DNA of 64,000 nucleotides from Pseudonocardia sp. SCN 73-27 (lineage in GTDB: Bacteria; Actinomycetota; Actinomycetes; Mycobacteriales; Pseudonocardiaceae). Position numbers and translations under genes: made by a program. Below are positions 14,161 through 22,850 of the stretch, one piece after another. The stretch's first letter is position 1. Each line of letters starts with the position of its first letter. The notes under the pieces were generated by a model. The model was given only the letters and a program-made list of their open reading frames with translations. It made no database searches and was not told the DNA's origin. The stretch is from the NCBI GenBank assembly GCA_001725415.1, contig MEGH01000001.1, positions 124,001-188,000 of the forward strand, read 5' to 3'.

Positions 14161-14700
14161 ATGCCCAGTCGAGCCGGCGCCGTAGTCGTCGGAACCGATC
14201 TGACCGACACCAGCATCCCTGCGATTTCGTTCGCGCTGCGCGAGGCAGTGTGGCGACAGTCCACGCTGACACTCGTCACCGTGGTGGACATACCGCCACG
14301 TTCGAACGCGCGTTACGGACTCCCGGACCTGGTGTTCGACGTGGACAAGGTACGTGCGCGGGCCCGCGACGAGGCAGCGGCGCAACTCGAAGACGTCGTG
14401 TCGGGGCTCCCGCCGGAACAGATCGGCCCATCGCGAGCCGTAGCAGCCACTGTGCTTGTCGAGTTCGGCGATCCCGCCGAGCAGCTCACGCACGTCGCGG
14501 CCGGAGCCGCCCTCCTCGTCGTAGGTCATCACCATCGATCCAGGTGGGGCCGGCTGATGATGGGATCCGTCGCGCTGCGTTGTGTCACCGAGGCTGTGTG
14601 CCCGACCGTGGTCGTCCCCGCCGCCAATCGGGCGGAGGCAGTACCCGAAACGGCCGCCCACCCCCTCGCGACCGCGGGACAGTCCCCGGTATCGACCTAA
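14161..14700 (+). CDS. Universal stress protein
   Basis: 179-residue UspA-fold protein: beta-strand start GAVVVGTDLTDTSIPAISFA and the C-terminal nucleotide-binding motif VVGHHHRSRWGRLMMGSVALRCV (G-x2-G-x9-G(S/T) type), which suggests an ATP-binding subclass. Other members bind ATP and support stress or hypoxia survival; the role here is inferred. ATG at 14161 with GAGG upstream. It stands alone after the integrase remnant; a second Usp lies at 39813. Confidence 0.85.
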   Translation: MPSRAGAVVVGTDLTDTSIPAISFALREAVWRQSTLTLVTVVDIPPRSNARYGLPDLVFDVDKVRARARDEAAAQLEDVVSGLPPEQIGPSRAVAATVLVEFGDPAEQLTHVAAGAALLVVGHHHRSRWGRLMMGSVALRCVTEAVCPTVVVPAANRAEAVPETAAHPLATAGQSPVST

Positions 14701-14703
14701 TGG

Positions 14704-15066
14704 CACCCACGTGTCGCCGGTGCGGTCCCGGACTTCCCACACGTCGCGGATCGTGTGCATCGAGACCTGTTGACCCAGTGCGACCGTGTGCAACCACCCG
14801 GTGACCAGCCGGCCAATTCCGGCGTGGGTTCGCCCGCCGGTCCGGCCGCGGTCAGTTCCTCGCGCACGTTCGCGGTGCCGCTCGGCAGCTTCAGATGCCA
14901 CGCAGGGCCGTCCTCGCCGGTGCGGCGAACACCAGCCGCGATCCGACCCGCCGCAGGTAGGCCGACAGTGCTGCAGTGTCGGTCGCCACGAACCGCCCGA
15001 CGGCGACGTGATGCTCACCCAGGGTCGGTCCGGCTGCCCGGCGCTGGGCGTCGGACCACTCGCCCT
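14704..15066 (-). pseudogene. CYTH-like domain remnant, frameshifted
   Basis: Read on the minus strand across two frame changes, the segment gives YLRRVGSRLVF, then TGEDGPAWHLKLPSGTANVR and EELTAA, then LVTGWLHTVALGQQVSMHTI and RDVWEVRDRTG. WHLKLP...(V)REEL followed by a L(V)xGW...RT-x-R-type strand resembles the CYTH (adenylate cyclase/thiamine triphosphatase) fold. No single frame encodes it, so it is inactive if the assignment is right. The family call is tentative. Confidence 0.35.
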
Positions 15067-15075
15067 CCTAGCACG

Positions 15076-15567
15076 TCAGGACTGTGGGGGTCGAGGGGCG
15101 GGGATCCGGTTCAGCGCCTTCTGGGCCCAGTTCCGGATGGCGTCCCAGTCCCGCAGGTCTCGTCGTTGCCGATTCGTGCGTCGAGGCGGATCGACACCGC
15201 CGAACACGGTGACGGCGATCGGATTCAGCCAGGACCGTTTGGCCAGTGCCCGGTCGAGCTGCACACGAGAGCGGCTCCACGCCTCCTCGTCGTCGGTGCG
15301 CGGCCCCATTCCGAACACGGCGACCGGCACTCCGGCGGCGAGCTCCCGGCGGTGCTGCTTGAGGAACCGATGGGCATCGCGATGCCAGCGACCGGAGTAC
15401 AGCGCACCGCCAAGCAGGACGAGGTCGCAGTCGGCCAGCGATTCACGAACCTGCCTCGCCGGCCGAAGGTCGACCTTCTCGGCCTGCTCGCGAAGCGTCG
15501 CCGCCATGGCTTCGGCGACCTTCTGGGTCGAGCCGTTCCTGGTCGCGAACGCCACCAGGATGTCCAT
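15076..15567 (-). CDS. Flavodoxin domain protein
   Basis: 163 residues with a flavodoxin-like fold: MDILVAFATRNGSTQKVAEA is the FMN phosphate-binding loop (T/S-x-N-G-S-T), followed by CDLVLLGGALYSGRWHRDAHRFL and AVFGMGPR. It resembles the protoporphyrinogen-oxidase-like flavodoxins (HemG-type domain) common in actinomycete dormancy regions. ATG at 15567 has GGAGGTGA just upstream. It lies between two eroded genes, yet is itself intact. Confidence 0.8.
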   Translation of the reverse strand: MDILVAFATRNGSTQKVAEAMAATLREQAEKVDLRPARQVRESLADCDLVLLGGALYSGRWHRDAHRFLKQHRRELAAGVPVAVFGMGPRTDDEEAWSRSRVQLDRALAKRSWLNPIAVTVFGGVDPPRRTNRQRRDLRDWDAIRNWAQKALNRIPAPRPPQS

Positions 15568-15570
15568 GAC

Positions 15571-15930
15571 TCACCTCCGGATGCTCTTCCTCGCGCGGTG
15601 GATGTTGTCCCGAACCCATTCCAACGCCGCGACGTGGTCGAGCGGCCTGAGATTCGCGGTCCCGTGGCCGAGGGCGAGGAATCCACCGGCGCCCACGCGG
15701 CAGTCGACGGGCACACACGGCGCCATAGCTCGTGGGCGAGCGCGTCGCGCATGCCGATCCACGCCGCGACCGGCCGGAGTGGCCGGTGCAGATTCGCGTC
15801 GAGCAGTGGCGCCGCCTACGGATCCAGCGGACTGGTTGCCGCCATCAACGACGCCGCCATGTACCTTTCCGCACCGCGTGCTGACGAGCATCAGCTCCTC
15901 CTCGATGCGGGTTCGAAGGGTCAGGCTCAT
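15571..15930 (-). pseudogene. Type B carboxylesterase remnant
   Basis: Starts MSLTLRTRIEEELMLVSTRC-GKVHG, like para-nitrobenzyl esterases. A second frame then gives RPLRPVAAWIGMRDALAHE, and the first frame resumes with VGAGGFLALGHGTANLRPLD and HVAALEWVRDNI, the block just before the esterase nucleophile elbow. Large parts (oxyanion segment, nucleophile Ser, all of the C-terminal two thirds) are missing and at least one frameshift is needed. Only about 120 of ~500 codons remain. Confidence 0.65.
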
Positions 15931-16690
15931 CGGAGTGCAGCCTCCTCGACAGGGGCGGAGGTCCTGACGCGGGTGGTCGGCACCGGCCAGTACGGGCAGC
16001 ATCGTGGCTCGGCCCGACCTCCAGGACCTTCGTCCAGCGGCCGAGATGGACCGCAGGATCACGGCGCCGTGACCTGCGCGACGCTCGACACCCGGGATCC
16101 GACCAAGACCCCGGGGCTGACATGGGCAGGCCGTGCAGGTGCCGTCCCGCAGCAACCGTGTGGCCGGCTGCGCGTCCCGGCTGCGACGCAGTGATCAGCA
16201 TGGAGCAGAACGATCAGATCAGGCAGATGGCGAAGGCTAGGCGGCGCGATGATCCGGGATCGGGCGGAGAGCGTGCGTCTGTGATCTTGCTGCCGCTCCC
16301 GGGTCAGTTCGGTCAGCTCCAGCTCCAGGTCGATGCCGTGGACCTGCTCATCGGGTAACCGGCGGCACAGCAGTGCGGCGTTGTAGCCGCTCATGACGGG
16401 CAACCAGAAGTACACGGTCGCTGTCTCGGTGGACGCGACCGCTACCGGCAAGGTGTCCGGATCATTCGGGCTCGCCGGCGGGGGAGCCGACACCGCGGCC
16501 GGTTCGCACACATTCACGAAGGTCACCAGAAGCTCGACGAATGTCACCGGCATGGGGACCGCGGCCACCGCCGCCGTTTCGGACCCGTCGCCGGTTTTGG
16601 TCGCGTGCGGGTGTCGCGGGCCTTCGTGCCCACTCACGGCCGACCTTGGACTCATGGGCCCGGCGCCTGCACGACCTAGCGTCGCCTGAC
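15931..16690. other. Unassigned stretch upstream of the ABC ATPase gene
   Basis: 760 bp without a recognisable gene. Overlapping high-GC3 frames exist on both strands (minus 16059-16655; plus 16393-16689, the latter Thr/Ser/Gly-rich and beta-like), but neither matches a family I know and neither has a good ribosome binding site. Decayed coding DNA is likely, given the neighbours. Confidence 0.3.
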
Positions 16691-17464
16691 ATGGACACCG
16701 CCCGGCAGCCGAGGGGTCCGGTCTTCGACGACGGCCTGGATCTGCTCGTCAACGTCCGCGACGTGGTGAAACGTTTCGGTGGCGTCGTCGCGCTCGACCA
16801 CGTCGGCCTGAGGATTCGCACAGGTGAGACACACGGGATCGTCGGGCCCACGGGAGCGGGAAAGACGACCCTGATGAGGATCATCGTGGGAAAGCTCAGA
16901 CCCGACCGCGGCTCGGCGCGGCTACTGGGCACCGACCCCCGGCGGCACGCCGTAGAACTGCAGCGCCGGGTCGCCTACCTCCCGCAGTGGCCGATCAGGT
17001 GGACCCACCTCACCGGCGACGAACTGCTCAGCACCGTCTCGTTCCAACGCGGTGGCGACGACGCGCGACGCGCCGAGTTGATCGACCGGTTCTCAGCCGA
17101 CACCACCACGCCCGGCCATGCAGACTCGCCGGGGAACCGCCAGAAGATCGAGCTGGTCGGGGCGCTCGCCTCCGGCGCGGAGCTGCTCGTCCTCGACGAG
17201 CCGACCCGCTTCCTCGACGACACCGCATCCCGGGAGCTCACTGCCGTGCTCGCCGAGGAACGCCGTCGCGGGCGCACCGTCCTTCTCACCGAGGACGCGT
17301 CATCCCTCGCGGACGGGGGCCTCGCCCCAGCGTGCCATCACCTGACACATCTCGACGCGGGACGCCCGGTCCGCCGGACCGCCATCCCGCACGTCGCGTC
17401 CCCGCACGCAGCCGACCGGCGACTCCCAGCCCTGACTCCCGGCGCCTACGGGCGGCCTCGCTGA
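16691..17464 (+). CDS. ABC transporter ATP-binding protein, orphan
   Basis: 257 residues: Walker A GPTGAGKTTLM (about residue 52), Q-loop YLPQWPIRW, a signature variant SPGNRQKIELVGAL in place of LSGGQ, Walker B LLVLDEPTRFLDD, and a switch region where Glu-Asp (LLTEDASSL) stands instead of the usual His. The SKGNRQK-like signature is typical of ABC-2 type drug or antibiotic exporters of actinomycetes. No permease lies next to it; the next gene is convergent. The missing H-loop His and missing partner suggest it may no longer transport. Confidence 0.75.
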   Translation: MDTARQPRGPVFDDGLDLLVNVRDVVKRFGGVVALDHVGLRIRTGETHGIVGPTGAGKTTLMRIIVGKLRPDRGSARLLGTDPRRHAVELQRRVAYLPQWPIRWTHLTGDELLSTVSFQRGGDDARRAELIDRFSADTTTPGHADSPGNRQKIELVGALASGAELLVLDEPTRFLDDTASRELTAVLAEERRRGRTVLLTEDASSLADGGLAPACHHLTHLDAGRPVRRTAIPHVASPHAADRRLPALTPGAYGRPR

Positions 17465-17537
17465 CCGGGACGGCGAACGCACCTGCGCCGGCGTCCGGGC
17501 TGCTAGCCAGCCGGCGTCCCGTCCGTGGCGGTGACCC

Positions 17538-17604
17538 GACGAGCCCAGCGACATGCCGCCGCTGCGCTGGCGGAGTCGTTGCCGCGTCGCTGGGCCGGCT
17601 CGTC
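17538..17604. terminator. Interrupted inverted repeat between convergent genes
   Basis: GACGAGCCCAGCGAC (17538-17552) is repeated inverted at 17586-17604 with a 4-nt insertion; the loop holds a smaller CCGCC...GGCGG hairpin. It lies between the ABC ATPase gene and the convergent TauE/SafE gene, with its right arm touching the latter's stop codon. A bidirectional terminator is the likely role. Confidence 0.4.
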
Positions 17605-18376
17605 AGCTGGGTCCTCCGACGGCGACCTGGACGAGGACGAACGCTGCGACAGCGAAGATCAAGTAGGCGAACCAGCGCTGCAACCTCGCGGTGGAGACCC
17701 GGTGGGCGAGGCGCCCAGCGAGCAGGGAGCCAATGACGGCAGTACCCGCGAAGGCGAGGGTGATGGTGGGATCGAGGTGGGCCTCGCCGAGGTGGGCGAC
17801 GAACCCGGCGGCGGAGTTGATCACGATGACGGCTAGCGAGGTGGCCACCGCCGAACCCATCGGCAGGCCGAGGAGCAGCACGAACGCCGGGATGATCAGG
17901 AAACCGCCGCCGACGCCGAACAAGCCGGTCAGGAACCCGACCGCGAGCCCGGCAGCGATGGACTTCGGGAGACAGCCGCGCCAGTTCACCCCGCCCTCGG
18001 GCAGGGCGCAGTCCCCGCCGACCCGGTTGCCGCCGGTGAGCATGCGGATGCCGGCGGCGACCATCAGCAAGGCGAACCCGGCGAGGACCAGTCGAGGATC
18101 GAGCAGTCGGTTGACTGCTGCCCCGGCGAAAGCGGCACCGGCCCCGGTCACGCCGAAGATCCCGGCGATGCGCCAGTTGATCTGCCCGCCGCGCAGTCGC
18201 GGGATCAGTGCGGCGGCCGCGGAGACCCCGACGACGATCAGCGACATCGGGATCGCCGCGGCGATCGGCACGCCGACGCCGTAGACCAGTGCGGGGACGG
18301 CGAGGATCGACCCGCCGCCGCCGAGCAGGCCGAGCAGGACCCCGATGACCACACCGAGGCCGAGTGCGGCGATCAC
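17603..18376 (-). CDS. TauE/SafE family sulfite exporter-like membrane protein
   Basis: 257 residues, about eight hydrophobic segments in two repeats, each with the family glycine motif (GLLGGGGSILAVPALVYG and GLFGVGGGFLIIPAFVLLLG). Family members export sulfite or organosulfonates. It is last in a run with the rhodanese-DUF2892 gene (7-bp gap) and the MBL-rhodanese gene, matching staphylococcal cst operons where a TauE protein removes sulfite made by the persulfide dioxygenase. GTG start at 18376. A fragment of a close homologue lies at 43082-43327. Confidence 0.88.
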   Translation of the reverse strand: MIAALGLGVVIGVLLGLLGGGGSILAVPALVYGVGVPIAAAIPMSLIVVGVSAAAALIPRLRGGQINWRIAGIFGVTGAGAAFAGAAVNRLLDPRLVLAGFALLMVAAGIRMLTGGNRVGGDCALPEGGVNWRGCLPKSIAAGLAVGFLTGLFGVGGGFLIIPAFVLLLGLPMGSAVATSLAVIVINSAAGFVAHLGEAHLDPTITLAFAGTAVIGSLLAGRLAHRVSTARLQRWFAYLIFAVAAFVLVQVAVGGPS

Positions 18377-18383
18377 GGGCTCG

Positions 18384-19037
18384 TCACCTCCCGGCGCCCG
18401 CGAGGGCGTCGAGGGTGCGGGCGGGGTCGACGGGCTTGCCGGCGCGGTTGTAGGGCAGCGCAGACAGCAGCTGCGCCATGGCGCAGGTGTCGGTCAGCGC
18501 CGAGACGGTGAGCCCGGCCCCGATGGCACCGGCGAGCGCGATCGCGGGCCGCTTCCACAGGCTGCCCAGCACACCGGCGGTGACCAGGCTGCCGGCAACC
18601 AGGCGGACCTGCCGTTCCAGCGCCCAGCGGGCCCGGCCGCGCACGACCGGTCCGCCGGCGCGCTCGAAGGCCGGGACGCCGCCGTCGAGGACGTGCAGGT
18701 CACCCATGCCGACCGCGGCCAGGCGGCGCTGGGCGTCGGTGGCCCGGACCCCGGACTGACACACCAGCACGGTGCGGTGGTCGATGCGTTCGGCGACCTG
18801 GGCGGCGTGCTCGCCGAGCAGAGACAGCGGCACGTTGTAGGAGCCGTGGATGTGCACGGTCTCGAACTCCGCGGGGCTACGAACGTCGATCACGGTGAGC
18901 TGCTCGCGGGCGTCCGTCCAGGCCCGGAGGGTCTGCGGGTCGACCGTGTGCTCCTGTGCAAGTCCGGCGGCGGCGGGTGGGCCCGACCTCGGAGGGGTGA
19001 AGCCGGCGGGGCTGCTGGAGGGGGTGTGCGTACTCAT
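18384..19037 (-). CDS. Rhodanese domain fused to DUF2892 membrane domain
   Basis: 217 residues. Residues ~30-130 form a rhodanese domain (LTVIDVRSPAEFETVHIHGS) with active-site Cys in VLVCQSGVRA. The C-terminal ~80 residues form a DUF2892 membrane domain with two hydrophobic hairpin segments and a TCAMAQLLSALPYN signature, as in YgaP. It likely handles sulfane sulfur at the membrane. ATG at 19037. Co-directional with the MBL-rhodanese gene upstream (66-bp gap) and TauE downstream, so probably one transcript from the operator at 20539. Confidence 0.88.
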   Translation of the reverse strand: MSTHTPSSSPAGFTPPRSGPPAAAGLAQEHTVDPQTLRAWTDAREQLTVIDVRSPAEFETVHIHGSYNVPLSLLGEHAAQVAERIDHRTVLVCQSGVRATDAQRRLAAVGMGDLHVLDGGVPAFERAGGPVVRGRARWALERQVRLVAGSLVTAGVLGSLWKRPAIALAGAIGAGLTVSALTDTCAMAQLLSALPYNRAGKPVDPARTLDALAGAGR

Positions 19038-19103
19038 GGTGTCCTTCGCTTGTCGGTCGGTCGGATACGAAGCCCGCAGGCAGGACGGCTCGGAGAGCCG
19101 GGT

Positions 19104-20522
19104 TCAGGCGCGGGCGGATTCGGGCTTCTCGGCGTGCAGGCCGGCGTCGGCGGCACGGGAGTAGTCGTCGTCGACCAGGACGACCTCGCGGCCGGGGTGG
19201 TCGAGGATCGACGCGGCGATCGAGGCGCGGTAGCCGGAGCCGCAGTAGACCCACACCTCGCCCTCGGGGACCTCGTCGACCCGTTCGGCGAGCTCGTGGA
19301 TCGGGATGTGGAGCGAGCCGTGGACCCCGCCGCCGGCGCGCTCGTCGTCGCGGCGGGCGTCGAGCACGGCGACCCCGTCGGGCCGCTCGGCCAGGGCGGC
19401 GGCGAGTCCGGCGAAGTCACTGACAGGGTAGGCGCGCACGGCCCGGCCGTCGGTGAGCTCGTCGATCTCCCCGTGCGCCGTCCCGGCCAGTCGGTCGATC
19501 CCGATCCGGACGAGCTCGCGGCGGGCCTGGGCGACCTGTTCGGCGGACTTGCCGATCAGGGTCAGCGGGGCCCCCCACGGGAGCAGCCAGCCCAGGTAGG
19601 TCACGAAGTTCGTGGACAGCTCGAACCCGAGTGAGCCCGCGAGGTGCCCGGCCGCGAAGGCGGTGCGCTCGCGCAGGTCAACCACCCATTCCCCGGCCTC
19701 GATCCGGCGGCGCAGCTCGGCCGGGTCCACGGGCTCCGGTAGCGACAGATCGACCGGGCCGGCACCTTCACGGTTGAGCGGGCCCATGTGCGCGTAGTAG
19801 GCCGGGAACGCGCCGAGCCCGGCGATCAGGGTCTCGACGTAGTCCTGCTCGGCCAGCGTCAGCGCGGGGTTGACCTCGGCCTGCGCGCCGACGGTCGAGG
19901 CGTCGCCGCTCGTCGGGGTGGCCGAGCAGAAGCTGCCGAACCCGTGAGTGGGGTAGACCGGGGTGTCGGCGGGCAGCTCGGCGGCCAGCCTGCGCACCGA
20001 GTGGTACTGGGCGTGGGTGAGCTGCTCGGTGTCCTCCGGGCGCACCAGGTCGGTGCGACCGGTGGCACCGTAGAGCATCGAGCCACCGGTGAACACGCCG
20101 TGGACCTGCCCGTCCGCGTCCTGCAGGACGTAGCTGACGTGGTGATGGGTGTGCCCGGGGGTGTGCAGCACCTCCAGCCGCATCCGCCCGGCCTCCAGCA
20201 CGTCGCCGTCGGCGACCGGCCGGTACTCGAAGGCCAGGTCGTCGCCGGCGGCGAGCACGTAGGTGGCACCGGTGGAGCGGGCCAGCTCGAGGCCGCCGGA
20301 GACGTAGTCGTTGTGCACGTGGGTCTCGACCACGTGCGAGAGCCTCAGCCCGCGTGCCTCGAGCAGCGCCGTGATGCGGTCGATGTCGCGCTGGGGGTCG
20401 ACCACCACGGCGGTCTCGCCGTCGTGGGCCAGGTAGCTGCGGTCGCCGAGGCTGGTGGTCTCGATCGTCTCGACCCGGAACTCCGCCGGGCCCTCGTGCA
20501 CAGTGTCGGGCGTTGCACTCAT
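19104..20522 (-). CDS. MBL-fold/rhodanese protein, persulfide dioxygenase-like
   Basis: 472 residues. The N-terminal metallo-beta-lactamase fold has the metal motif ETHVHNDYVSGG and HTPGHTHHHVSYVL, as in ETHE1/CstB persulfide dioxygenases, which use a mononuclear iron to turn persulfide into sulfite. Two rhodanese domains follow: one at ~265-350 without a Cys at the active site, and a C-terminal one with active-site Cys (VWVYCGSGYRAS). ATG at 20522 with GGAG upstream; the operator at 20539-20552 lies 17 bp before it. First gene of the MBL-rhodanese-TauE unit. Confidence 0.88.
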   Translation of the reverse strand: MSATPDTVHEGPAEFRVETIETTSLGDRSYLAHDGETAVVVDPQRDIDRITALLEARGLRLSHVVETHVHNDYVSGGLELARSTGATYVLAAGDDLAFEYRPVADGDVLEAGRMRLEVLHTPGHTHHHVSYVLQDADGQVHGVFTGGSMLYGATGRTDLVRPEDTEQLTHAQYHSVRRLAAELPADTPVYPTHGFGSFCSATPTSGDASTVGAQAEVNPALTLAEQDYVETLIAGLGAFPAYYAHMGPLNREGAGPVDLSLPEPVDPAELRRRIEAGEWVVDLRERTAFAAGHLAGSLGFELSTNFVTYLGWLLPWGAPLTLIGKSAEQVAQARRELVRIGIDRLAGTAHGEIDELTDGRAVRAYPVSDFAGLAAALAERPDGVAVLDARRDDERAGGGVHGSLHIPIHELAERVDEVPEGEVWVYCGSGYRASIAASILDHPGREVVLVDDDYSRAADAGLHAEKPESARA

Positions 20523-20538
20523 GAGAAGCTCCATTCCC

Positions 20539-20552
20539 TACCCCGTAGGGTA
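20539..20552. promoter_or_regulatory. CstR/CsoR-type operator before the MBL-rhodanese gene
   Basis: TACCCC-GT-AGGGTA, an inverted repeat with one mismatch, 17-30 bp upstream of the start at 20522. It matches the three other TACCCC-NN-GGGGTA sites in this island and the known C/G-tract operators of CsoR-family repressors. Confidence 0.7.
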
Positions 20553-20648
20553 TCTGTCGCGCCTACGTCGGCGTCTGAATCGTGTCGGCTGGTCAGCTCG
20601 TGGACGGGCTCGGCGGTGGCGCCGGGCGCTCCGCGGCGCGGGTGCGGT

Positions 20649-21044
20649 CTACTCCTGCAGGGTGTCCAGGACCGCGCTCATCCGCCGGTCGGCCTCGTCG
20701 GCGATCGGGGCGAGGTCAGGATTGTCGGTCACCGCCGCCAGGAGCTGCGGGTTCATCAGCTGCACCATCGTGCCCGTGCCGTCGGTGGCCGCTCGGACCG
20801 CGACGTTGCACGGCAGCAGCACCCCGACCCGGCGGTCGACGTTCAGGGCCCGCTCGGCGAGCTCGGGATTGCAGGCGCCGAGGATGACGAAGTCCTCGAT
20901 GTCAGCGCCGCGCTTCTGCTTCATCGTCGCGGTCAGGTCGATCTCGGTCAGTACTCCGAACCCCTGACCGGCCAAGGCCTCCCGGACGCGCGGCACGACG
21001 TCGGCATAGGGCTGGGTCGGGGTGATGGTGCGGGCGACGTCCAC
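20649..21044 (-). CDS. DUF302 domain protein
   Basis: About 131 residues, DUF302 throughout (VPRVREALAGQGFGVLTEID, ILGACNPELAERALNVDRRV, LLPCNVAVRA). DUF302 proteins are small and often found in sulfur-oxidation and redox loci; biochemical role unknown. GTG at 21044 is preceded by AGGAAGAG. It follows the single-domain rhodanese by 75 bp on the same strand, so it is probably controlled from the operator at 21463. Confidence 0.82.
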   Translation of the reverse strand: MDVARTITPTQPYADVVPRVREALAGQGFGVLTEIDLTATMKQKRGADIEDFVILGACNPELAERALNVDRRVGVLLPCNVAVRAATDGTGTMVQLMNPQLLAAVTDNPDLAPIADEADRRMSAVLDTLQE

Positions 21045-21119
21045 GGCGCAGCTCTCTTCCTGGTCGTTTCCTTCGGCTGCCGATCTGCGGGAGCCCTGGG
21101 GCACCCCGCAGGTGGGCGC

Positions 21120-21428
21120 TTACAGGCCTGTGTCGACGCGGCGTCCGGACTCCAGCCAGCCCGCGGTACCGCCGGCGACAGAGGTGGCGTCCGCCCCGGC
21201 GGCGGTCAGAGTCCGAGCGGCGGTCGCGCTCCGCCCGCCGGACTGACAGATCACGAACACCCGCTGCCCCGCGAAGCGCCCCGCCACGGCCCCCAAACCC
21301 GGCAGCGGCACGTTCACCGCCCCGGGCACGTGACCGGACGCGAACTCCTCGGGGGACCGCACGTCCAGCACCTCGAAACCATCACGCGCGCTGGCGAACC
21401 CATCCACGTCGATCTCCTTCACCTGCAT
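21120..21428 (-). CDS. Single-domain rhodanese
   Basis: 102 residues, one rhodanese domain: FEVLDVRSPEEFASGHVPGA, active-site Cys in VFVICQSGGRSA, and the end VAGGTAGWLESG. Such proteins carry sulfane sulfur as a Cys persulfide between enzymes, here plausibly to or from the MBL-rhodanese proteins. ATG at 21428; a perfect operator palindrome lies 35 bp upstream. Confidence 0.88.
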   Translation of the reverse strand: MQVKEIDVDGFASARDGFEVLDVRSPEEFASGHVPGAVNVPLPGLGAVAGRFAGQRVFVICQSGGRSATAARTLTAAGADATSVAGGTAGWLESGRRVDTGL

Positions 21429-21462
21429 ACCTCGCTCATCTCCTCACAACGTCGCACTCCAC

Positions 21463-21476
21463 TACCCCCGGGGGTA
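21463..21476. promoter_or_regulatory. CstR/CsoR-type operator before the rhodanese gene
   Basis: TACCCCCGGGGGTA, a perfect 14-bp palindrome, lies 35-48 bp upstream of the rhodanese start (21428) and just after the regulator gene that ends at 21538. Same core as the sites at 20539, 21835 and 30130. Confidence 0.8.
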
Positions 21477-21537
21477 TGCACGGGACACACATCGGCGTTC
21501 TGTGGCGCACCGACCCGCCCCGAAAGGCTTTCTGCGA

Positions 21538-21816
<279 letters not shown>

Positions 21817-21834
21817 CTACTGGGCCGCATCACG

Positions 21835-21848
21835 TACCCCGGGGGGTA
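21835..21848. promoter_or_regulatory. CstR/CsoR-type operator before the regulator gene
   Basis: TACCCC-GG-GGGGTA, a perfect inverted repeat around a 2-bp centre, 31-44 bp upstream of the regulator start at 21804. Suggests autoregulation. Confidence 0.78.
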
Positions 21849-22107
21849 TGACGCCAGGGTACTGCGCTTTATTTCGGCAGCCCGACGGCGGTTCGCCGAC
21901 TGTCCGTTGACGGGATGGCTCGGGCAAGAAGTTCTTCAGCGAGGTCTGTCACACCGCCACCGATCCGGTTGCCCTGCTTCGGGAGGCGGGATTTGCCATC
22001 GAGGAGTGTCGTCGGCTGCGATTTTCAGCGACCAGGTTCACCCAGCCCTCGACACCGCACGTCCTGGGACCGCGAGGGCACCGGCCTGACCCGAGCCCGG
22101 CTGGCGT

Positions 22108-22758
22108 TCAGCGCACGGCGGTGTCGATGGGGTGGCCCGCGAGCCGCCATTCCAGGAAGCCGTCGGTGAGTCGGACCGCCCGCCGTCCGTGCTCGGCGAG
22201 CAGGCGCACCGCGTCGTGGGAGAACACGCACAACGCGCCGCGGCAGTACGCGACGATCTCCTGATCGGCAGGAATCTCGTCGAGACGACCAGCGAGCTCG
22301 TCGAGCGGGATCGATACCGCACCGGGGATGTGGGCGGCCGCGTACTCCGGCTGGGGACGCACGTCGAGCACGATCGCGGTGCCCGCGGTGACGCGCCGGA
22401 GCAGCTCGGCGCGGTCGATCTCCTCGGTGTCGTCGGGGCCGAGGTAGGCCTCGGTCGCGGGGCGCACGTCGGCGACACGCCGCTCCGCGACCTCCCGCAG
22501 CTGTAACCAGAGCGTGGCGATGTCATCGCCGGCGAGGGCGTACTCGATGGTCGTGCCGTGACGGGTGGAGGTGATGAGCCCGGCGCGCTTGAGGGCCTGC
22601 AGGTGTGACGAGGCGGTGGTGAGCCCGAGCCGGGCGGCGGCCGCGAGGTCGGCGACGCTGCGAGGGCCCTGGGCGAGCAGGTCCAGCAGCTCCAGGCGTT
22701 TGCCGCTGCCCAGCGCCTTGCCCACCCGGGCGAGCTGCTCGAACAGCTCGGTCTTCAC
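22108..22758 (-). CDS. ArsR-family regulator fused to a rhodanese domain
   Basis: 216 residues. An N-terminal winged helix of ArsR type (LGSGKRLELLDLLAQGPRSV, recognition helix LTTASSHLQALKRAGL) is followed by a rhodanese domain with active-site Cys in VAYCRGALCVFS. No metal-binding CxC motif is visible in the helix. Fusion of a repressor with a sulfur carrier domain suggests that persulfide on its Cys could be the signal; this is inference. GTG at 22758 was chosen because the ArsR helix begins right after it. It is divergent from the broken MBL gene at 22851; an imperfect ATAT...ATAT inverted repeat (22774-22799) lies between them. Confidence 0.85.
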   Translation of the reverse strand: MKTELFEQLARVGKALGSGKRLELLDLLAQGPRSVADLAAAARLGLTTASSHLQALKRAGLITSTRHGTTIEYALAGDDIATLWLQLREVAERRVADVRPATEAYLGPDDTEEIDRAELLRRVTAGTAIVLDVRPQPEYAAAHIPGAVSIPLDELAGRLDEIPADQEIVAYCRGALCVFSHDAVRLLAEHGRRAVRLTDGFLEWRLAGHPIDTAVR

Positions 22759-22850
22759 GCTCTCGCCACCCACATATCCTCCAAAGTTCTGTGGAATATC
22801 GTAGCATCGTCCGTGAGTCTCCGGAGGCCCGCGCGCGAGGAGGTCACAAG

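Noticed and set aside
16059-16655. Minus-strand frame of 198 codons as a gene
   Set aside because: High GC3 but no recognisable domain, no ribosome binding site, and a competing plus-strand frame; kept only as an unassigned stretch.
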